Shown: positions 24,170-32,169 of the stretch, one piece after another
Position numbering within the stretch: the stretch's first letter is position 1
Layout of the letters: each line of letters opens with the position of its first letter
Virus record (IMG/VR): IMGVR_UViG_3300044713_000107
Coordinates: 16,847 to 80,846 of that record
DNA: 64,000 bases
Strand: one strand, 5' to 3'
Source of the DNA: a virus
Program-made: the position numbers and the translations under genes
The notes under the pieces: model-generated
What the model was told of the DNA's origin: nothing
Database searches by the model: none
What the model saw: the letters and a program-made list of their open reading frames with translations, nothing else

Positions 24170-24315
24170 TCCATCTGCACAAGTGGGGCCGCTGGCAGGA
24201 CGCCCAAGCCACCTACAGTTCCCCGCTGTTCCCGAAGCTGGGCGAGTCCCAGGGTCTGATACAGATCCGGGCGTGTGAACGCTGCGGCAAGAAGAAGATC
24301 CGGGAGGTACGGTGA
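24166..24315 (+). CDS. Micro-protein with CxxC motif
   Basis: A 49-residue protein starting at GTG 24166 in a GTGA overlap and ending in a GTGA overlap with the next gene. Sequence includes HLHKWGRWQDAQ and ACERCGKKKIREVR, a half zinc ribbon common in actinophage early operons. Coupling at both ends supports it. Confidence 0.6.
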   Translation: MIHLHKWGRWQDAQATYSSPLFPKLGESQGLIQIRACERCGKKKIREVR

Positions 24316-24926
24316 CAGACACTCTGCGGGACCAGATCCACGCGATCCTCGACGGCGGCATCTCCTGCGGTGCCTGCGGTACGCCCGACTGGTACACCGG
24401 CCAGATCATGGCCGTCGTCGAGCAGCAGGCAGCCGACGACCTGGCTCTGTGGCGGTCTGCGGCGTACCAGCACGCCCGCGAACGCGACCAAGCCCGCGAG
24501 ACGCTCGCCAAGGTGCGGGAGTACCTGGAGACCAGCGACGACGACGGCGTGCGCACCCGCCAGCACATCCTCGGCATGCTCGACCGGGCCGGCGTGCCCA
24601 GCGGCTTCCGCTGGCACGTCCTGAGCCAGTGCCCGGACGAACAGGCGTGCACCATCCACGGCCGCAACGACGAGCCAGCAGCCTGCCCGCCAGCCTGCGC
24701 CGAAGCGCACACCTACGACGGCGACTGCCAGCAAAGCCCGTACCTCGACGGCGTGATCGGTAGCGGATGGGACAACGGCCGCGAATCGTGGGTGTGGCGC
24801 TGCGAAGACGCGCCCGGCTGCGACGGCCTCCTCAGCCTCGGCCATGGTTCAGCAGCGGAGGCAAGGCGCTCCTACGACCGGCACTGCAACCGCGAGCACG
24901 GACCGGCTGTCAGTGCCACGTCGTAG
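24312..24926 (+). CDS. Cys-rich early protein
   Basis: A 204-residue protein starting at GTG 24312. It has an N-terminal SCGACGTPDWY, a central helical part (HARERDQARETLAKVREYLE) and a C-terminal region with many Cys/His residues (HCNREHG at the end). It is probably zinc binding; no function is known. It is the last gene of the rightward early operon. Confidence 0.55.
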   Translation: MTDTLRDQIHAILDGGISCGACGTPDWYTGQIMAVVEQQAADDLALWRSAAYQHARERDQARETLAKVREYLETSDDDGVRTRQHILGMLDRAGVPSGFRWHVLSQCPDEQACTIHGRNDEPAACPPACAEAHTYDGDCQQSPYLDGVIGSGWDNGRESWVWRCEDAPGCDGLLSLGHGSAAEARRSYDRHCNREHGPAVSATS

Positions 24927-25044
24927 CGTCGTTTCCAGCGCACCACGCCCGCCAGGGCCACGATCGAGCGCGACGGGCCGGGCCAGCTCCAACACACGGG
25001 AGACGGCCCGGCTTACTCACGTTCCGTGATCGGGATCGTGGGCC

Positions 25045-25085
25045 GTGCAGCTTTTGTTTCTCTCTGGAGGTAACAAACGCTGCAC
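25045..25085. other. 14-bp imperfect hairpin with GGAGG in its loop
   Basis: GTGCAGCTTTTGTT at 25045-25058 pairs with AACAAACGCTGCAC at 25072-25085 with one mismatch; the loop contains TCTCTGGAGGT. It follows the early operon and could be a terminator or a small structured RNA. The surrounding 24927-25210 holds no convincing gene. Confidence 0.5.
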
Positions 25086-25127
25086 AGCCGCCGCATAGTC
25101 GTAGCAGCCAGTGACTAGCGGCCCAAC

Positions 25128-25164
25128 TACTAGTCCAGTAGCTACTAGTAGGTAGATAGTAGCT
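25128..25164. promoter_or_regulatory. Operator-like cluster of CTACTAGT repeats
   Basis: CTACTAGT occurs at 25128 and 25142 (14 bases apart), each with the ACTAGT palindrome. AGCTACTA at 25140-25147 is inverted at 25157-25164 as TAGTAGCT. This AT-rich island lies 50-80 bases upstream of the 25211 gene. Confidence 0.6.
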
Positions 25165-25210
25165 GTACGCCCGCTGGTACGGCGTTCCCCGTAGAGATAC
25201 CTTCGAACAT

Positions 25211-25630
25211 GTGAGCGAGTACAGGTCTCCGGTTCCTCCAGGCTGGCCGAAGCAAGTCGACCGCCCCGGCGCACCCGACAGCGGCTGGGAGACCAGCGCC
25301 GTCCGCTGGCTCTACGACCAGGCCCCCGGCGCGTGGCGAGACGGCCTCAATGGACGCCAATACCCCGACCGGCCCCTCATGCTCGCCCGGGACGTCCGCT
25401 ATCTCGTCGACGGCCAGATCAACGGGCTACGTGAGGCATACAGGCGCGCCCGCGTCGAACTCGCCGAGAAGTTCGAGCCGAACCAGATCGCCGAGCAACT
25501 CAACATGTACCAGCAGGAAGCCGCACGCCTCGAAGCGCTCCTCAAACAAGTCCAAGTCGTCGAAGACGCGCTGTCGGGCATCAGATGGGTGCCCAGGAAA
25601 GCCGACGTCACCTTCGACACCCTCAACTGA
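25211..25630 (+). CDS. Helical protein, solitary plus-strand gene
   Basis: A 139-residue protein starting at GTG 25211. No ribosome-binding site is evident, and an AT-rich AGATACC lies about ten bases upstream, so it may be leaderless. The first 60 residues are Trp/Pro-rich; the rest is a coiled-coil-like helix (ARVELAEKFEPNQIAEQLNMYQQEAARLEALLKQV). No family is recognised. It is convergent with the minus array that follows. Confidence 0.55.
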   Translation: MSEYRSPVPPGWPKQVDRPGAPDSGWETSAVRWLYDQAPGAWRDGLNGRQYPDRPLMLARDVRYLVDGQINGLREAYRRARVELAEKFEPNQIAEQLNMYQQEAARLEALLKQVQVVEDALSGIRWVPRKADVTFDTLN

Positions 25631-25638
25631 GCCGGCGC

Positions 25639-25827
25639 CTACTGCATGCCGGGCAACACGTCCTGCTCCACCTCGAAGCCGCGCGGCGTCAGCGGCACCT
25701 CGTGGCGGCATGCGGCCCCGCGCCGATACAACCGCGCGACCGGATCCGTGAGCGGCCGACCGCACGCCTCACAGCGCACCACCCTGCGCTCAGGTGGCAC
25801 GCTGCCAGGAAGAAGCAGTTGGGTCAT
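25639..25827 (-). CDS. DUF6011-like small zinc protein
   Basis: A 62-residue protein starting at ATG 25827. VRCEACGRPLTDPVARLYRRGAACR is close to the DUF6011 motif (CxxCGRPLtDP...GxxC), a small zinc-binding domain frequent in actinophage proteins. It is the last gene of the minus-strand array. Confidence 0.65.
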   Translation of the reverse strand: MTQLLLPGSVPPERRVVRCEACGRPLTDPVARLYRRGAACRHEVPLTPRGFEVEQDVLPGMQ

Positions 25828-25967
25828 CGGCCCGTCGGGGAACCAGCACCCGGACCAGGCGGCGGCACAGGCTCCTCGGGCGTCTCCCTGGACGGCATCG
25901 CACGATGGCCGCCCTTCGACACCATCGCCCGCAACTCCGCCGAGGTCAGCCGCTTCTCGCTGCTCAC
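25824..25967 (-). CDS. Micro-protein of the minus array
   Basis: A 47-residue protein with GTG 25967 in a GTGA overlap and an ATGA-type overlap at its end. The first half (KRLTSAELRAMVSKGGHRAM) is helical and basic; the rest is Pro-rich. No family is recognised. Confidence 0.5.
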   Translation of the reverse strand: MSSEKRLTSAELRAMVSKGGHRAMPSRETPEEPVPPPGPGAGSPTGR

Positions 25968-26440
25968 GTCGTCTCCTGGTTGTTCGGAACGGTTTCCTCG
26001 CCGACACCCGAACAACTCGCATCCGGGCGCGGGCCACGCCAGTCCACCGCGGCGTCCGGGCAGGTCTCCCGGTGCTCGCCGTCGACGTACTCCAGCCACG
26101 ACTGCCCACACGAGCACGTCCGCCGCCAGCCCGCGAATGCCTGACGGCCGCCCGCGTAGTGGTGCTCCAACGGGCCCACGTACAGCGGGCAGTACATCAG
26201 GTGCCCCAGCCGCTTCTTCGTCCGCGCGAACTCGGACTCCGGATGCGGGGCGTTGCAGCGCAGGCACTGCCCACGACGCCAGCGGACGGACATGCTGCGG
26301 GCGTCGTACAGCGGCGCGATCAGCTCATCCCACACGACGTCGGCGGTCTCGGCCGGGAGCAGACTCAGAAGACGCTGGGCGGCCTCCTCGCGGCCCAGCA
26401 CGACCGGCAGGTGCAGATCGGTATTCAGCGGCTCACGCAT
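25964..26440 (-). CDS. Cys-rich protein of the minus array
   Basis: A 158-residue protein from ATG 26440. It has LRCNAPHPESEFARTKKRLGHLMYCPLY and WRRTCSCGQSWLEYVDGEHRETC, two putative zinc sites. Function is unknown. It overlaps both neighbours. Confidence 0.55.
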   Translation of the reverse strand: MREPLNTDLHLPVVLGREEAAQRLLSLLPAETADVVWDELIAPLYDARSMSVRWRRGQCLRCNAPHPESEFARTKKRLGHLMYCPLYVGPLEHHYAGGRQAFAGWRRTCSCGQSWLEYVDGEHRETCPDAAVDWRGPRPDASCSGVGEETVPNNQETT

Positions 26441-26789
26441 GCTCGTCCTCCTCGGGCTTGGGCATCGGCGGCAGGTGCAAGTCGACGAACACGGGCACCT
26501 GAGCCGTTGTCGACGCGCTGGGACGCTCCCACTGCGGTTCGCAGTCAGGCGGCTCCAACTGGGCGGGCACTCTGGGCGGGAGATGGCCGGCGACCCACGC
26601 GGTCCGGGTCACCTGCCGGGACATGAACTCGACGTGATCCTCGCCGTGCAGGGCGACTTCGTGGTCGTAGGCGTTCACAGCATCACGGAGGAAGCCGTTG
26701 AACTCGCGAGTGTGCTGCTTGCCCTGGAAGTACGTGATGCGGACGGCGTACTCGGTGATGCGCTGGACGTCGGTGGTGGGCTCGATCAT
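26433..26789 (-). CDS. Hypothetical protein of the minus array
   Basis: A 118-residue protein from ATG 26789. The N-terminal 70 residues (ITEYAVRITYFQGKQHTREFNGF...HVEFMSRQVTRTAW) form an alpha/beta segment seen in small actinobacterial proteins; the tail is Pro-rich. Function is unknown. Confidence 0.55.
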   Translation of the reverse strand: MIEPTTDVQRITEYAVRITYFQGKQHTREFNGFLRDAVNAYDHEVALHGEDHVEFMSRQVTRTAWVAGHLPPRVPAQLEPPDCEPQWERPSASTTAQVPVFVDLHLPPMPKPEEDEHA

Positions 26790-26800
26790 CGGTGGTGCTC

Positions 26801-27007
26801 CTAGCGGCGTTCGTGTTCGGGCTGGCGGGCAGGCAGGCGGTGCAGTTCTTCGAGGTAGGCGATGGCGTAGTCCTGGTTGACGGTCGACCAGATCGCGGCC
26901 AGCTTGAGCCGGTTTCGGCGTTCGACCCGGTGCACCATGACTCGGCCCACGATCAGCCCGGCCGCGACCACGCCAACCGCCACCATCCACGCCCACACGG
27001 CCGTCAC
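26801..27007 (-). CDS. Small single-pass membrane protein
   Basis: A 68-residue protein starting at GTG 27007. A hydrophobic helix (about residues 2-22) is followed by a basic, helical cytoplasmic tail. It overlaps the LuxR-type gene by GTGA. Confidence 0.6.
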   Translation of the reverse strand: MTAVWAWMVAVGVVAAGLIVGRVMVHRVERRNRLKLAAIWSTVNQDYAIAYLEELHRLPARQPEHERR

Positions 27008-27309
27008 CGCTCGGCCTCTGTCAGATTCAGCGGGCCGATGATCTTCTGCCGGAAGCCCAACGCCACAGCATGCGCCCTATTCCGCGCACCCAACTGCTTG
27101 AACATGACCCGCAGGATCGTCTTCACCGTGTCCTCCGCGATGTACAAGCGGCCACCGATCTCCACGTTCGACAAGCCACACGCAACCAGGCACAACACCT
27201 GCCGCTGGCGTGCCGTCAACAAGCCGCCGGCCGCCATGGCATCGTGCTCCCGCACACTGTCCTGCGCGGCCAGCACAGCCGCGACCGTGTCCTGCACCGT
27301 CGGCGTCAT
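27004..27309 (-). CDS. LuxR-type HTH regulator
   Basis: A 101-residue protein. LLTARQRQVLCLVACGLSNVEIGGRLYIAEDTVKTILRVMFKQLGARNRAHAVA is a full LuxR/GerE HTH. The N-terminus is only 30 residues, with no receiver or ligand domain, so it is a stand-alone DNA-binding protein. It is embedded in the array and may control it. Confidence 0.85.
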   Translation of the reverse strand: MTPTVQDTVAAVLAAQDSVREHDAMAAGGLLTARQRQVLCLVACGLSNVEIGGRLYIAEDTVKTILRVMFKQLGARNRAHAVALGFRQKIIGPLNLTEAER

Positions 27310-27497
27310 CTGCTCGTCTCCTGCTCGGGCAGTTCACGGAACGAGATCGTGACGGGCTGCGTGGTGCCGCAGTTGCTGCACCGGACCGCGAACTCGTGAT
27401 GCACCGCGTCCACAAACTCCGAGTTGGCGATCTCGTCCAGCAGATGCTGCTGCTCGGCGTCAGCAGCAGGCAGCGCAGTGATGTCGGTCTTCGTCAT
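27306..27497 (-). CDS. Small protein with CxxC motif
   Basis: A 63-residue acidic protein from ATG 27497. RCSNCGTTQPVTISFRE is a single zinc-knuckle-like pair preceded by an acidic helix. It overlaps its neighbours on both sides. Confidence 0.55.
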   Translation of the reverse strand: MTKTDITALPAADAEQQHLLDEIANSEFVDAVHHEFAVRCSNCGTTQPVTISFRELPEQETSR

Positions 27498-27967
27498 GAC
27501 GGGTTCTCCTTCGCGATCGTGTCGAGGTCTCTGGCTGCCATTCGCAGCAGCAGCGGATCCGATGCCGGGCCTGCTTCGACCCGGTCAGCGGTCGAACGCA
27601 ACAGGGCAGCGGTCGACCGGCAGGCACTGATGGCGTCCGCGAGCTCCTTCGCGTGCTTGTACGCGGCGTTCCGCCAGCCCTCGACCTCCGTGTTCAGCGC
27701 GGCGACCTTCGCGGCGTGCCGCTCGTCCGAGCAGACCAGCGGGATGCCAACGCGAAGCCGCTCCAACTCCGGCTGCACGACGGCGGCCATCAGGTCGGCG
27801 ATAGCGTCGACCGGGCCCTCAATGGCCGTGACCTGGTCGAAGTTCAGCACCGTGGCTTGGATCGGATGCGCCGCATCACACGCAGCCGGGTCCGGGCAGT
27901 CGTCGTCGCACAACCGCCCGGCCTCACGCAGCGCCTCGGCGATCCGGGCACGCAGGTCATCAGCCAC
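27494..27967 (-). CDS. Helical protein of the minus array
   Basis: A 157-residue protein starting at GTG 27967 behind AGGAGACC. It has an acidic Cys-containing N-terminal part (CDDDCPDPAACDAAH) and a long helical C-terminus (KVAALNTEVEGWRNAAYKHAKEL). The WRNAAYKHA motif recurs in variant form (WRSAAYQHA) in the gene at 24312, pointing to shared ancestry. Confidence 0.55.
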   Translation of the reverse strand: MADDLRARIAEALREAGRLCDDDCPDPAACDAAHPIQATVLNFDQVTAIEGPVDAIADLMAAVVQPELERLRVGIPLVCSDERHAAKVAALNTEVEGWRNAAYKHAKELADAISACRSTAALLRSTADRVEAGPASDPLLLRMAARDLDTIAKENPS

Positions 27968-28301
27968 GGCGGGTCTCCTTCCGCCGCTCGTGCATGCGGA
28001 TCGCGTCAGCAACCGTGAATCCGTTCACCGTCACCAACGGCGCGGCCTCGCGGGCGAGCTTCAACGCCGTGTCCAGGTCGAAGCGATGCTCAGCAAGCCA
28101 CTCGTCCTCACGCGCCGACGGCCGCATCTCGTACTCCCAGGCGCCCGCCGCCGAGAGGCAGCACCCGTGGCGGAGGACTGCCCAACGGTCGCGGCCTCGG
28201 TACTCGACGGTGATCTCGAACGCGCCGCCGTCCATGACGCCTTCGGGTACGCAGTTGACGGTGTAGCGGTCCGCACGCACGGCAGGCTCAGGCACGGTCA
28301 T
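27960..28301 (-). CDS. Hypothetical protein of the minus array
   Basis: A 113-residue protein from ATG 28301. It is alpha/beta with EITVEYRGRDRWAVLRHGCCLS and a C-terminal helix; it resembles small actinophage proteins of unknown function. Confidence 0.55.
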   Translation of the reverse strand: MTVPEPAVRADRYTVNCVPEGVMDGGAFEITVEYRGRDRWAVLRHGCCLSAAGAWEYEMRPSAREDEWLAEHRFDLDTALKLAREAAPLVTVNGFTVADAIRMHERRKETRRG

Positions 28302-28635
28302 CACGGGCCTCCCCGAGAATCGCCCGCGCCGTCGCCAGAGCGAGCTCGTCGAACCGGTCGGTCTCCTGGATGTCCGCCTCCGGGTCGAAGCGGCCAGCAG
28401 CCGCGTCCAGCCAGTTGGACAGCGCCAACGCCACGCCCGGGTGCAGCGTTGCCACGTACTCGCTGACGCCGCCCCAAAACGCGAGCAGGATCGGCGCGTC
28501 CTCACCGGGCGCGGTCAACACGCCCTGCTTCTCCGGGAACGGCTTCTGGATCCACGGCGTCGGCACGTGCCCGACATCAGCGTTCAGCTCCCGCAGACGG
28601 GCAGACGCGGCACGCAATGTCTCAATGTCGTTCAT
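28288..28635 (-). CDS. Hypothetical protein of the minus array
   Basis: A 115-residue protein from ATG 28635. It has a helical N-terminus, a VATLHPGVALALSNWLDAAA segment typical of small actinobacterial phage proteins, and an acidic C-terminus. Function is unknown. Confidence 0.55.
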   Translation of the reverse strand: MNDIETLRAASARLRELNADVGHVPTPWIQKPFPEKQGVLTAPGEDAPILLAFWGGVSEYVATLHPGVALALSNWLDAAAGRFDPEADIQETDRFDELALATARAILGEARDDRA

Positions 28636-28874
28636 GAGGTCTCCTGGGTGGTGTTGGTGTCGGCCATGCGCAGCACGGCCTCCATCGCTGCCGCACGGTC
28701 ACGCGGGTCGTGCCAGAACGTCTCCGCCCCAAGCACCTCGACGACCTTGAACAGCACCTCGTTGCGGTGCACCGCCTCGTACTCGTCGAGCAGCTCGTCG
28801 ACCTCGCTGACGGGCCGGTTCGCCATCGCGAACGCGAGCCCGAACGGCACGCGGATGTCATCCCGGGCGCTCAT
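28632..28874 (-). CDS. Small acidic protein of the minus array
   Basis: An 80-residue helical protein from ATG 28874 with ATGA-type overlaps at both ends. No family is recognised. Confidence 0.5.
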   Translation of the reverse strand: MSARDDIRVPFGLAFAMANRPVSEVDELLDEYEAVHRNEVLFKVVEVLGAETFWHDPRDRAAAMEAVLRMADTNTTQETS

Positions 28875-29377
28875 CGGGTCGCCTCCCCGGCAGCCGGCAC
28901 AGCCAGGTCGAGCGCGGCCCGTACGTCGTCGGCGAACAGGAAGCCCTTCCCGTCCTCGTTCTTCCAGACACGAACCTGGGCGATCGCGTGGACCTTCGCC
29001 TCGGCCTTCTTGCGGGCGAGAGTCGCGGCAATGGCCTTCTCCATGCGCTCCTGTGCGCGCTCCACGGCCTCGTCACGCTCGCGACGCTCACGCGCCAACT
29101 CAGACCGGAGGCGCTTCACCTCGTGCGCCTCGCCCAGGTAGTTGTCCATCGCGGCGCGGTACTCGAACTCCCAGAACAGGAGCTCGCCGAGACGCTGCTC
29201 CGACTCGAAGCGGAGGCCGTCGATCACGGGCATCACGGCGTCGGCGTACAACTCCCGGACCCGCACACAGTCCGCACACCCGGTCTCGCCGGGCTCGAAA
29301 CCACACTCGCCACAGAACGCGCCAGCGGTCGACAAGGCGGCGAGCACCTGCTCGCGCTCGGGCATTTCCTTGCTCAC
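28871..29377 (-). CDS. Coiled-coil protein with N-terminal zinc site
   Basis: A 168-residue protein from ATG 29377. FCGECGFEPGETGCADC near the N-terminus is a four-Cys site. A long charged coiled coil follows (about residues 75-125). Function is unknown. Confidence 0.55.
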   Translation of the reverse strand: MSKEMPEREQVLAALSTAGAFCGECGFEPGETGCADCVRVRELYADAVMPVIDGLRFESEQRLGELLFWEFEYRAAMDNYLGEAHEVKRLRSELARERRERDEAVERAQERMEKAIAATLARKKAEAKVHAIAQVRVWKNEDGKGFLFADDVRAALDLAVPAAGEATR

Positions 29378-29613
29378 CAGTTCTCCTCTCCAGTGCTCGG
29401 GTAGGCGGCCAGGAAGATCGGGCAGCGATCCGCATGGTCGTTCGGGTTCGGGTAGCAGTCACAGGCACGCAACTTGGCCAGCTCGGCGCGGAGGCGGTCC
29501 AGCTCCGCCAGCAGCACGCCCACGGTCGTGGTGTCGCGCCAGTCCGGGTGCGTGGTCCGCTCGAACTCAGCGCGGATCTGCTGCTCGCGCTCGGGGGACA
29601 GGGGCCCGGTCAC
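29374..29613 (-). CDS. Small helical protein
   Basis: A 79-residue protein starting at GTG 29613 in a GTGA overlap. GPLSPEREQQIRAEFE and VLLAELDRLRAELAKLR are a helical pattern shared by many actinobacterial phage proteins; CDCYPNPNDHADRCP follows. Function is unknown. Confidence 0.55.
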   Translation of the reverse strand: MTGPLSPEREQQIRAEFERTTHPDWRDTTTVGVLLAELDRLRAELAKLRACDCYPNPNDHADRCPIFLAAYPSTGEENW

Positions 29614-29786
29614 CGCAGGTCTCCTTCGTGCTGCTTCCGCCACTCGTAGCGAAGCGCGGCCATCTCCTCGCAGATCGCATCGAAGTTGGCCTGAGCCCGG
29701 GACAACGCCTTCCGGGCGTCCTCCGCGTTCGCTTGCAGCCGCCGCATCTGCTTCTCGTACTCGGCCTCAGACAGTTCGTCAGGCAT
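29610..29786 (-). CDS. Small coiled-coil protein
   Basis: A 58-residue protein from ATG 29786 that is nearly all helical (EAEYEKQMRRLQANAEDARKAL). It lies just downstream of the methyltransferase gene. Confidence 0.5.
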   Translation of the reverse strand: MPDELSEAEYEKQMRRLQANAEDARKALSRAQANFDAICEEMAALRYEWRKQHEGDLR

Positions 29787-29812
29787 CGGGGGTCTCCTTC
29801 GGGGTGGTGGGG

Positions 29813-30850
29813 TCAAGCCGCGGCACGAGCCGCAAGAAACGGAACACCAGCAGCAGCCGACACAACATGCGCCGCCAACAACGGCGGCACAGCGTTACCG
29901 ACCTGAAGCGACCGCTGGCCCTTGTTTCCCTGGAACGGGTAGCCATCAGGGAAGCCCTGCAGACGGCCGGCTTCCTCGACCGTCAGATTCAGGTGACCGC
30001 CGGCCTGCTTCCCACCGACATGCCCGACCGTCCCGGTGACAGTCGGCGCCGGACGCCGCCAAGCCCAATGGCTGGGGTTGTCCATCGCCGCGCGCATCGC
30101 CTTACGGCTCGTCGACGAGAACGGCTCAGCGCCGCCCGTCTCCGTGCCGCCGCCCGTCACCGTCGGCGCCGGCCGCCGGGTGTAGCCCCAGCCGAGCGTG
30201 TCCGCCATCGTCCGCCACGGCAGCAGCGCCGGACCGAACAGGTCGTCAGCCGGATGCTCGGCATGCGTCGGAGCAGGCGGCGAAACCTGCCGCACCCGGG
30301 ACGCGACCAGGAACGCCCTGCGGCGCGCCTGCCCCAGGCCGTAGTCCGCGGCGTGGAGGATCCCGCACCACGAGCTGTAGCCCCAGCCGGTGAGGATCTC
30401 GCCGTAGTGCCGCCACAGCGGCAGGACCGCGGGGACCTGCTCCATGGCTATCCACTCGGGGCGGATCGCCTCCAGGTAGCGCATCGGCTCGGCGGCCAGC
30501 AGTGACCGCGGGTCCTTGCAGTCGGCGAGCAGTTGCGGGCGGGAGTCGCGGCCGTGGGCCAGGTCGTGGACCGCCTGGTGCACGAGCGGCTCGTCGTCCA
30601 GGCCGGCCATCTTGCCTCCCTGGGACCAGGTCTGGCACGGCGGCGAAGCGATCACGGCGCGGACGTTGCCGACCATCCGAGCAACGGTGAGGGCGGCGAC
30701 GTCGGCCTGGACCGTGGTGTGTCCGGCGGCGCGGCGGGTGTTGCAGGCGGCGGTGTCGAACTCCACGCCGACGTCCCGCACGTCGAGCATTCGCAGGGCC
30801 TCGCTCCAGCCTCCGGGGCCCGCGAACAGGTCCAGAATCACGGCGGTCAT
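29813..30850 (-). CDS. DNA cytosine-C5 methyltransferase
   Basis: A 345-residue enzyme from ATG 30850. Motif I is ILDLFAGPGGWSEAL. Motif IV is SPPCQTWS with Cys72 as nucleophile. Motif VI is MEQVPAV, where the usual ENV is EQV. Motif VIII is GQARRRAFLVA and motif X is GNAVPP. The target-recognition region has two repeats of RRPAPTVTG. It probably protects the element DNA from host restriction; no cognate nuclease is adjacent, so it is an orphan. The target sequence cannot be read from here. Confidence 0.93.
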   Translation of the reverse strand: MTAVILDLFAGPGGWSEALRMLDVRDVGVEFDTAACNTRRAAGHTTVQADVAALTVARMVGNVRAVIASPPCQTWSQGGKMAGLDDEPLVHQAVHDLAHGRDSRPQLLADCKDPRSLLAAEPMRYLEAIRPEWIAMEQVPAVLPLWRHYGEILTGWGYSSWCGILHAADYGLGQARRRAFLVASRVRQVSPPAPTHAEHPADDLFGPALLPWRTMADTLGWGYTRRPAPTVTGGGTETGGAEPFSSTSRKAMRAAMDNPSHWAWRRPAPTVTGTVGHVGGKQAGGHLNLTVEEAGRLQGFPDGYPFQGNKGQRSLQVGNAVPPLLAAHVVSAAAGVPFLAARAAA

Positions 30851-30925
30851 GCGGTTTCTCCAGTTCGGGCTGGGGCTTCGGGGTGGTGGGGTCGCGCCAA
30901 CAGGAACAACCCCAAGGCGGGCAGG

Positions 30926-31231
30926 TCAGTCTTCGTTCTCGAAGTACGTGGTGATGGCGGCGTGGCGCTTCCAGCGGTCCGTGAACGCCTCCACGGACAC
31001 ATCGCCCTCCGTGTACGCGGCAAGCCCGAACACACCCAACTCCGTGTCGTCGTAGACCGCGACGACCTGATACGGCCAGTCGCCAACGAGACGGCCGTCG
31101 ATACCGGCCAGCTCCCGCCAGCCGGTGCCGGTGAGCAGCTCGATCCAGTCGTAGCCGCTGTCACACAGGGCCGGGTTGGGCAGCTCGGGCAGGAGCGCGG
31201 TGGCGGCCTCGATGCTGAGGATCTCGGTCAT
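30926..31231 (-). CDS. Hypothetical protein of the minus array
   Basis: A 101-residue acidic alpha/beta protein from ATG 31231. GYDWIELLTGTGWRELAG and PYQVVAVYDDTELGVFGLAAYTEGDV suggest a small beta sheet. No family is recognised. Confidence 0.5.
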   Translation of the reverse strand: MTEILSIEAATALLPELPNPALCDSGYDWIELLTGTGWRELAGIDGRLVGDWPYQVVAVYDDTELGVFGLAAYTEGDVSVEAFTDRWKRHAAITTYFENED

Positions 31232-31246
31232 GGCGGTGGTCTCCGA

Positions 31247-31549
31247 TCAGGCGGTCGGGTCGGTGGGGCGCGGCAGTAGTTGGCCCTCGGAGTTGACCGG
31301 GTGGGCGTGGCGGGTGCCACAGAAGCGGCAGCCGGCCTCGATGGCGGCGCAGTCGGTGGTGGCCTCGGCTGCCTGCAGAGTGCAGACGTTGCGGTCGTCG
31401 CCGTCCCACTTCACGGCGATCCACAGGCCCTGGAACTGGCCCGGCATGTCGTGCAGGTCGACGGCGTCGCCGACGTTGAGGTCGCGCAGGCTCTCACCGT
31501 TGTCGAGCTCGATGGCCCAGTGGTCGACGGTGATCTCTCGGACGGGCAC
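31247..31549 (-). CDS. Hypothetical protein with C-terminal Cys motif
   Basis: A 100-residue protein from ATG 31549. The beta-rich N-terminus (EITVDHWAIELDNGESLRDLNVGDAVDL) is followed by AGCRFCGTRHAHP. Function is unknown. Confidence 0.5.
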   Translation of the reverse strand: MPVREITVDHWAIELDNGESLRDLNVGDAVDLHDMPGQFQGLWIAVKWDGDDRNVCTLQAAEATTDCAAIEAGCRFCGTRHAHPVNSEGQLLPRPTDPTA

Positions 31550-31558
31550 GGCGGGCTC

Positions 31559-31789
31559 CTAGGCGGTGGCGGTGGGGTGCGGGTTGCGGCACGTCGGGCC
31601 GTAGATGTCGGCGGACCGAACGTGGTCGATCTGGCAGTGACCGGACTCGTCGACGTTGCCCTCCCACATGCACGGGGACAGGTCGATCTCGTGGTCGTCG
31701 CACCGGTCCATCCCGTACTTCGAGTGGGTGGCCCCGGCACTGCACCACTCCCGGCCGTCGATGTGGGCGCAGAGGAAGGTGAACGGCAT
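31559..31789 (-). CDS. Small Cys/His-rich protein
   Basis: A 76-residue protein from ATG 31789. It has five Cys and several His residues (FLCAHIDGREWCSAG, DRCDDHEI, CMWEGNVDESGHCQIDH) and is probably zinc binding. Confidence 0.5.
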   Translation of the reverse strand: MPFTFLCAHIDGREWCSAGATHSKYGMDRCDDHEIDLSPCMWEGNVDESGHCQIDHVRSADIYGPTCRNPHPTATA

Positions 31790-31802
31790 GACGGGCTCCA
31801 GT

Positions 31803-32081
31803 TCAGGCGGCGGTGCTGGGGGTGTGGGTGAGCGGTTCGGTGCGGGCGGCGTACACCGCGTCACGGTGCGCATCCATCGCGGACTCACGGTCATCAGTCC
31901 GCTCGTTGTACTTGTCGATCACCCAGCGGCCCACGGAACGGCCCGTGTTCGCGCGGTCCTCGGACTCGTCGAACACGACCGTGTCGTAGCGGCCACGACA
32001 GATACGGATCGTCGACACGAGCAGGACACGGTCACCGCCATGGACGGGGGTCGTACGGACGGTCTCAGGCAGACAGGACAT
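31803..32081 (-). CDS. Hypothetical protein of the minus array
   Basis: A 92-residue protein from ATG 32081. RYDTVVFDESEDRANTGRSVGRWVIDKYNERTDDRESAMDAH resembles small repeated-use actinophage proteins. Function is unknown. Confidence 0.5.
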   Translation of the reverse strand: MSCLPETVRTTPVHGGDRVLLVSTIRICRGRYDTVVFDESEDRANTGRSVGRWVIDKYNERTDDRESAMDAHRDAVYAARTEPLTHTPSTAA

Positions 32082-32135
32082 GACGGGCTCCTAGGCGGCG
32101 AGGGTGAGGCGGTTGTTGGGGCTGAGTGCCTGACG

Positions 32136-32160
32136 GGCTGCCCGTACGAGACGGGCAGCC
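32136..32160 (-). terminator. 10-bp hairpin
   Basis: GGCTGCCCGT at 32136-32145 pairs with ACGGGCAGCC at 32151-32160 around a five-base loop, just past the stop of the 32170 gene. Confidence 0.6.
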
Positions 32161-32169
32161 GACCGGCCA

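Noticed and set aside
25017-25274. An 85-codon minus-strand open frame
   Set aside because: It crosses the AT-rich control region and the start of the 25211 gene, has no ribosome-binding site and matches nothing.
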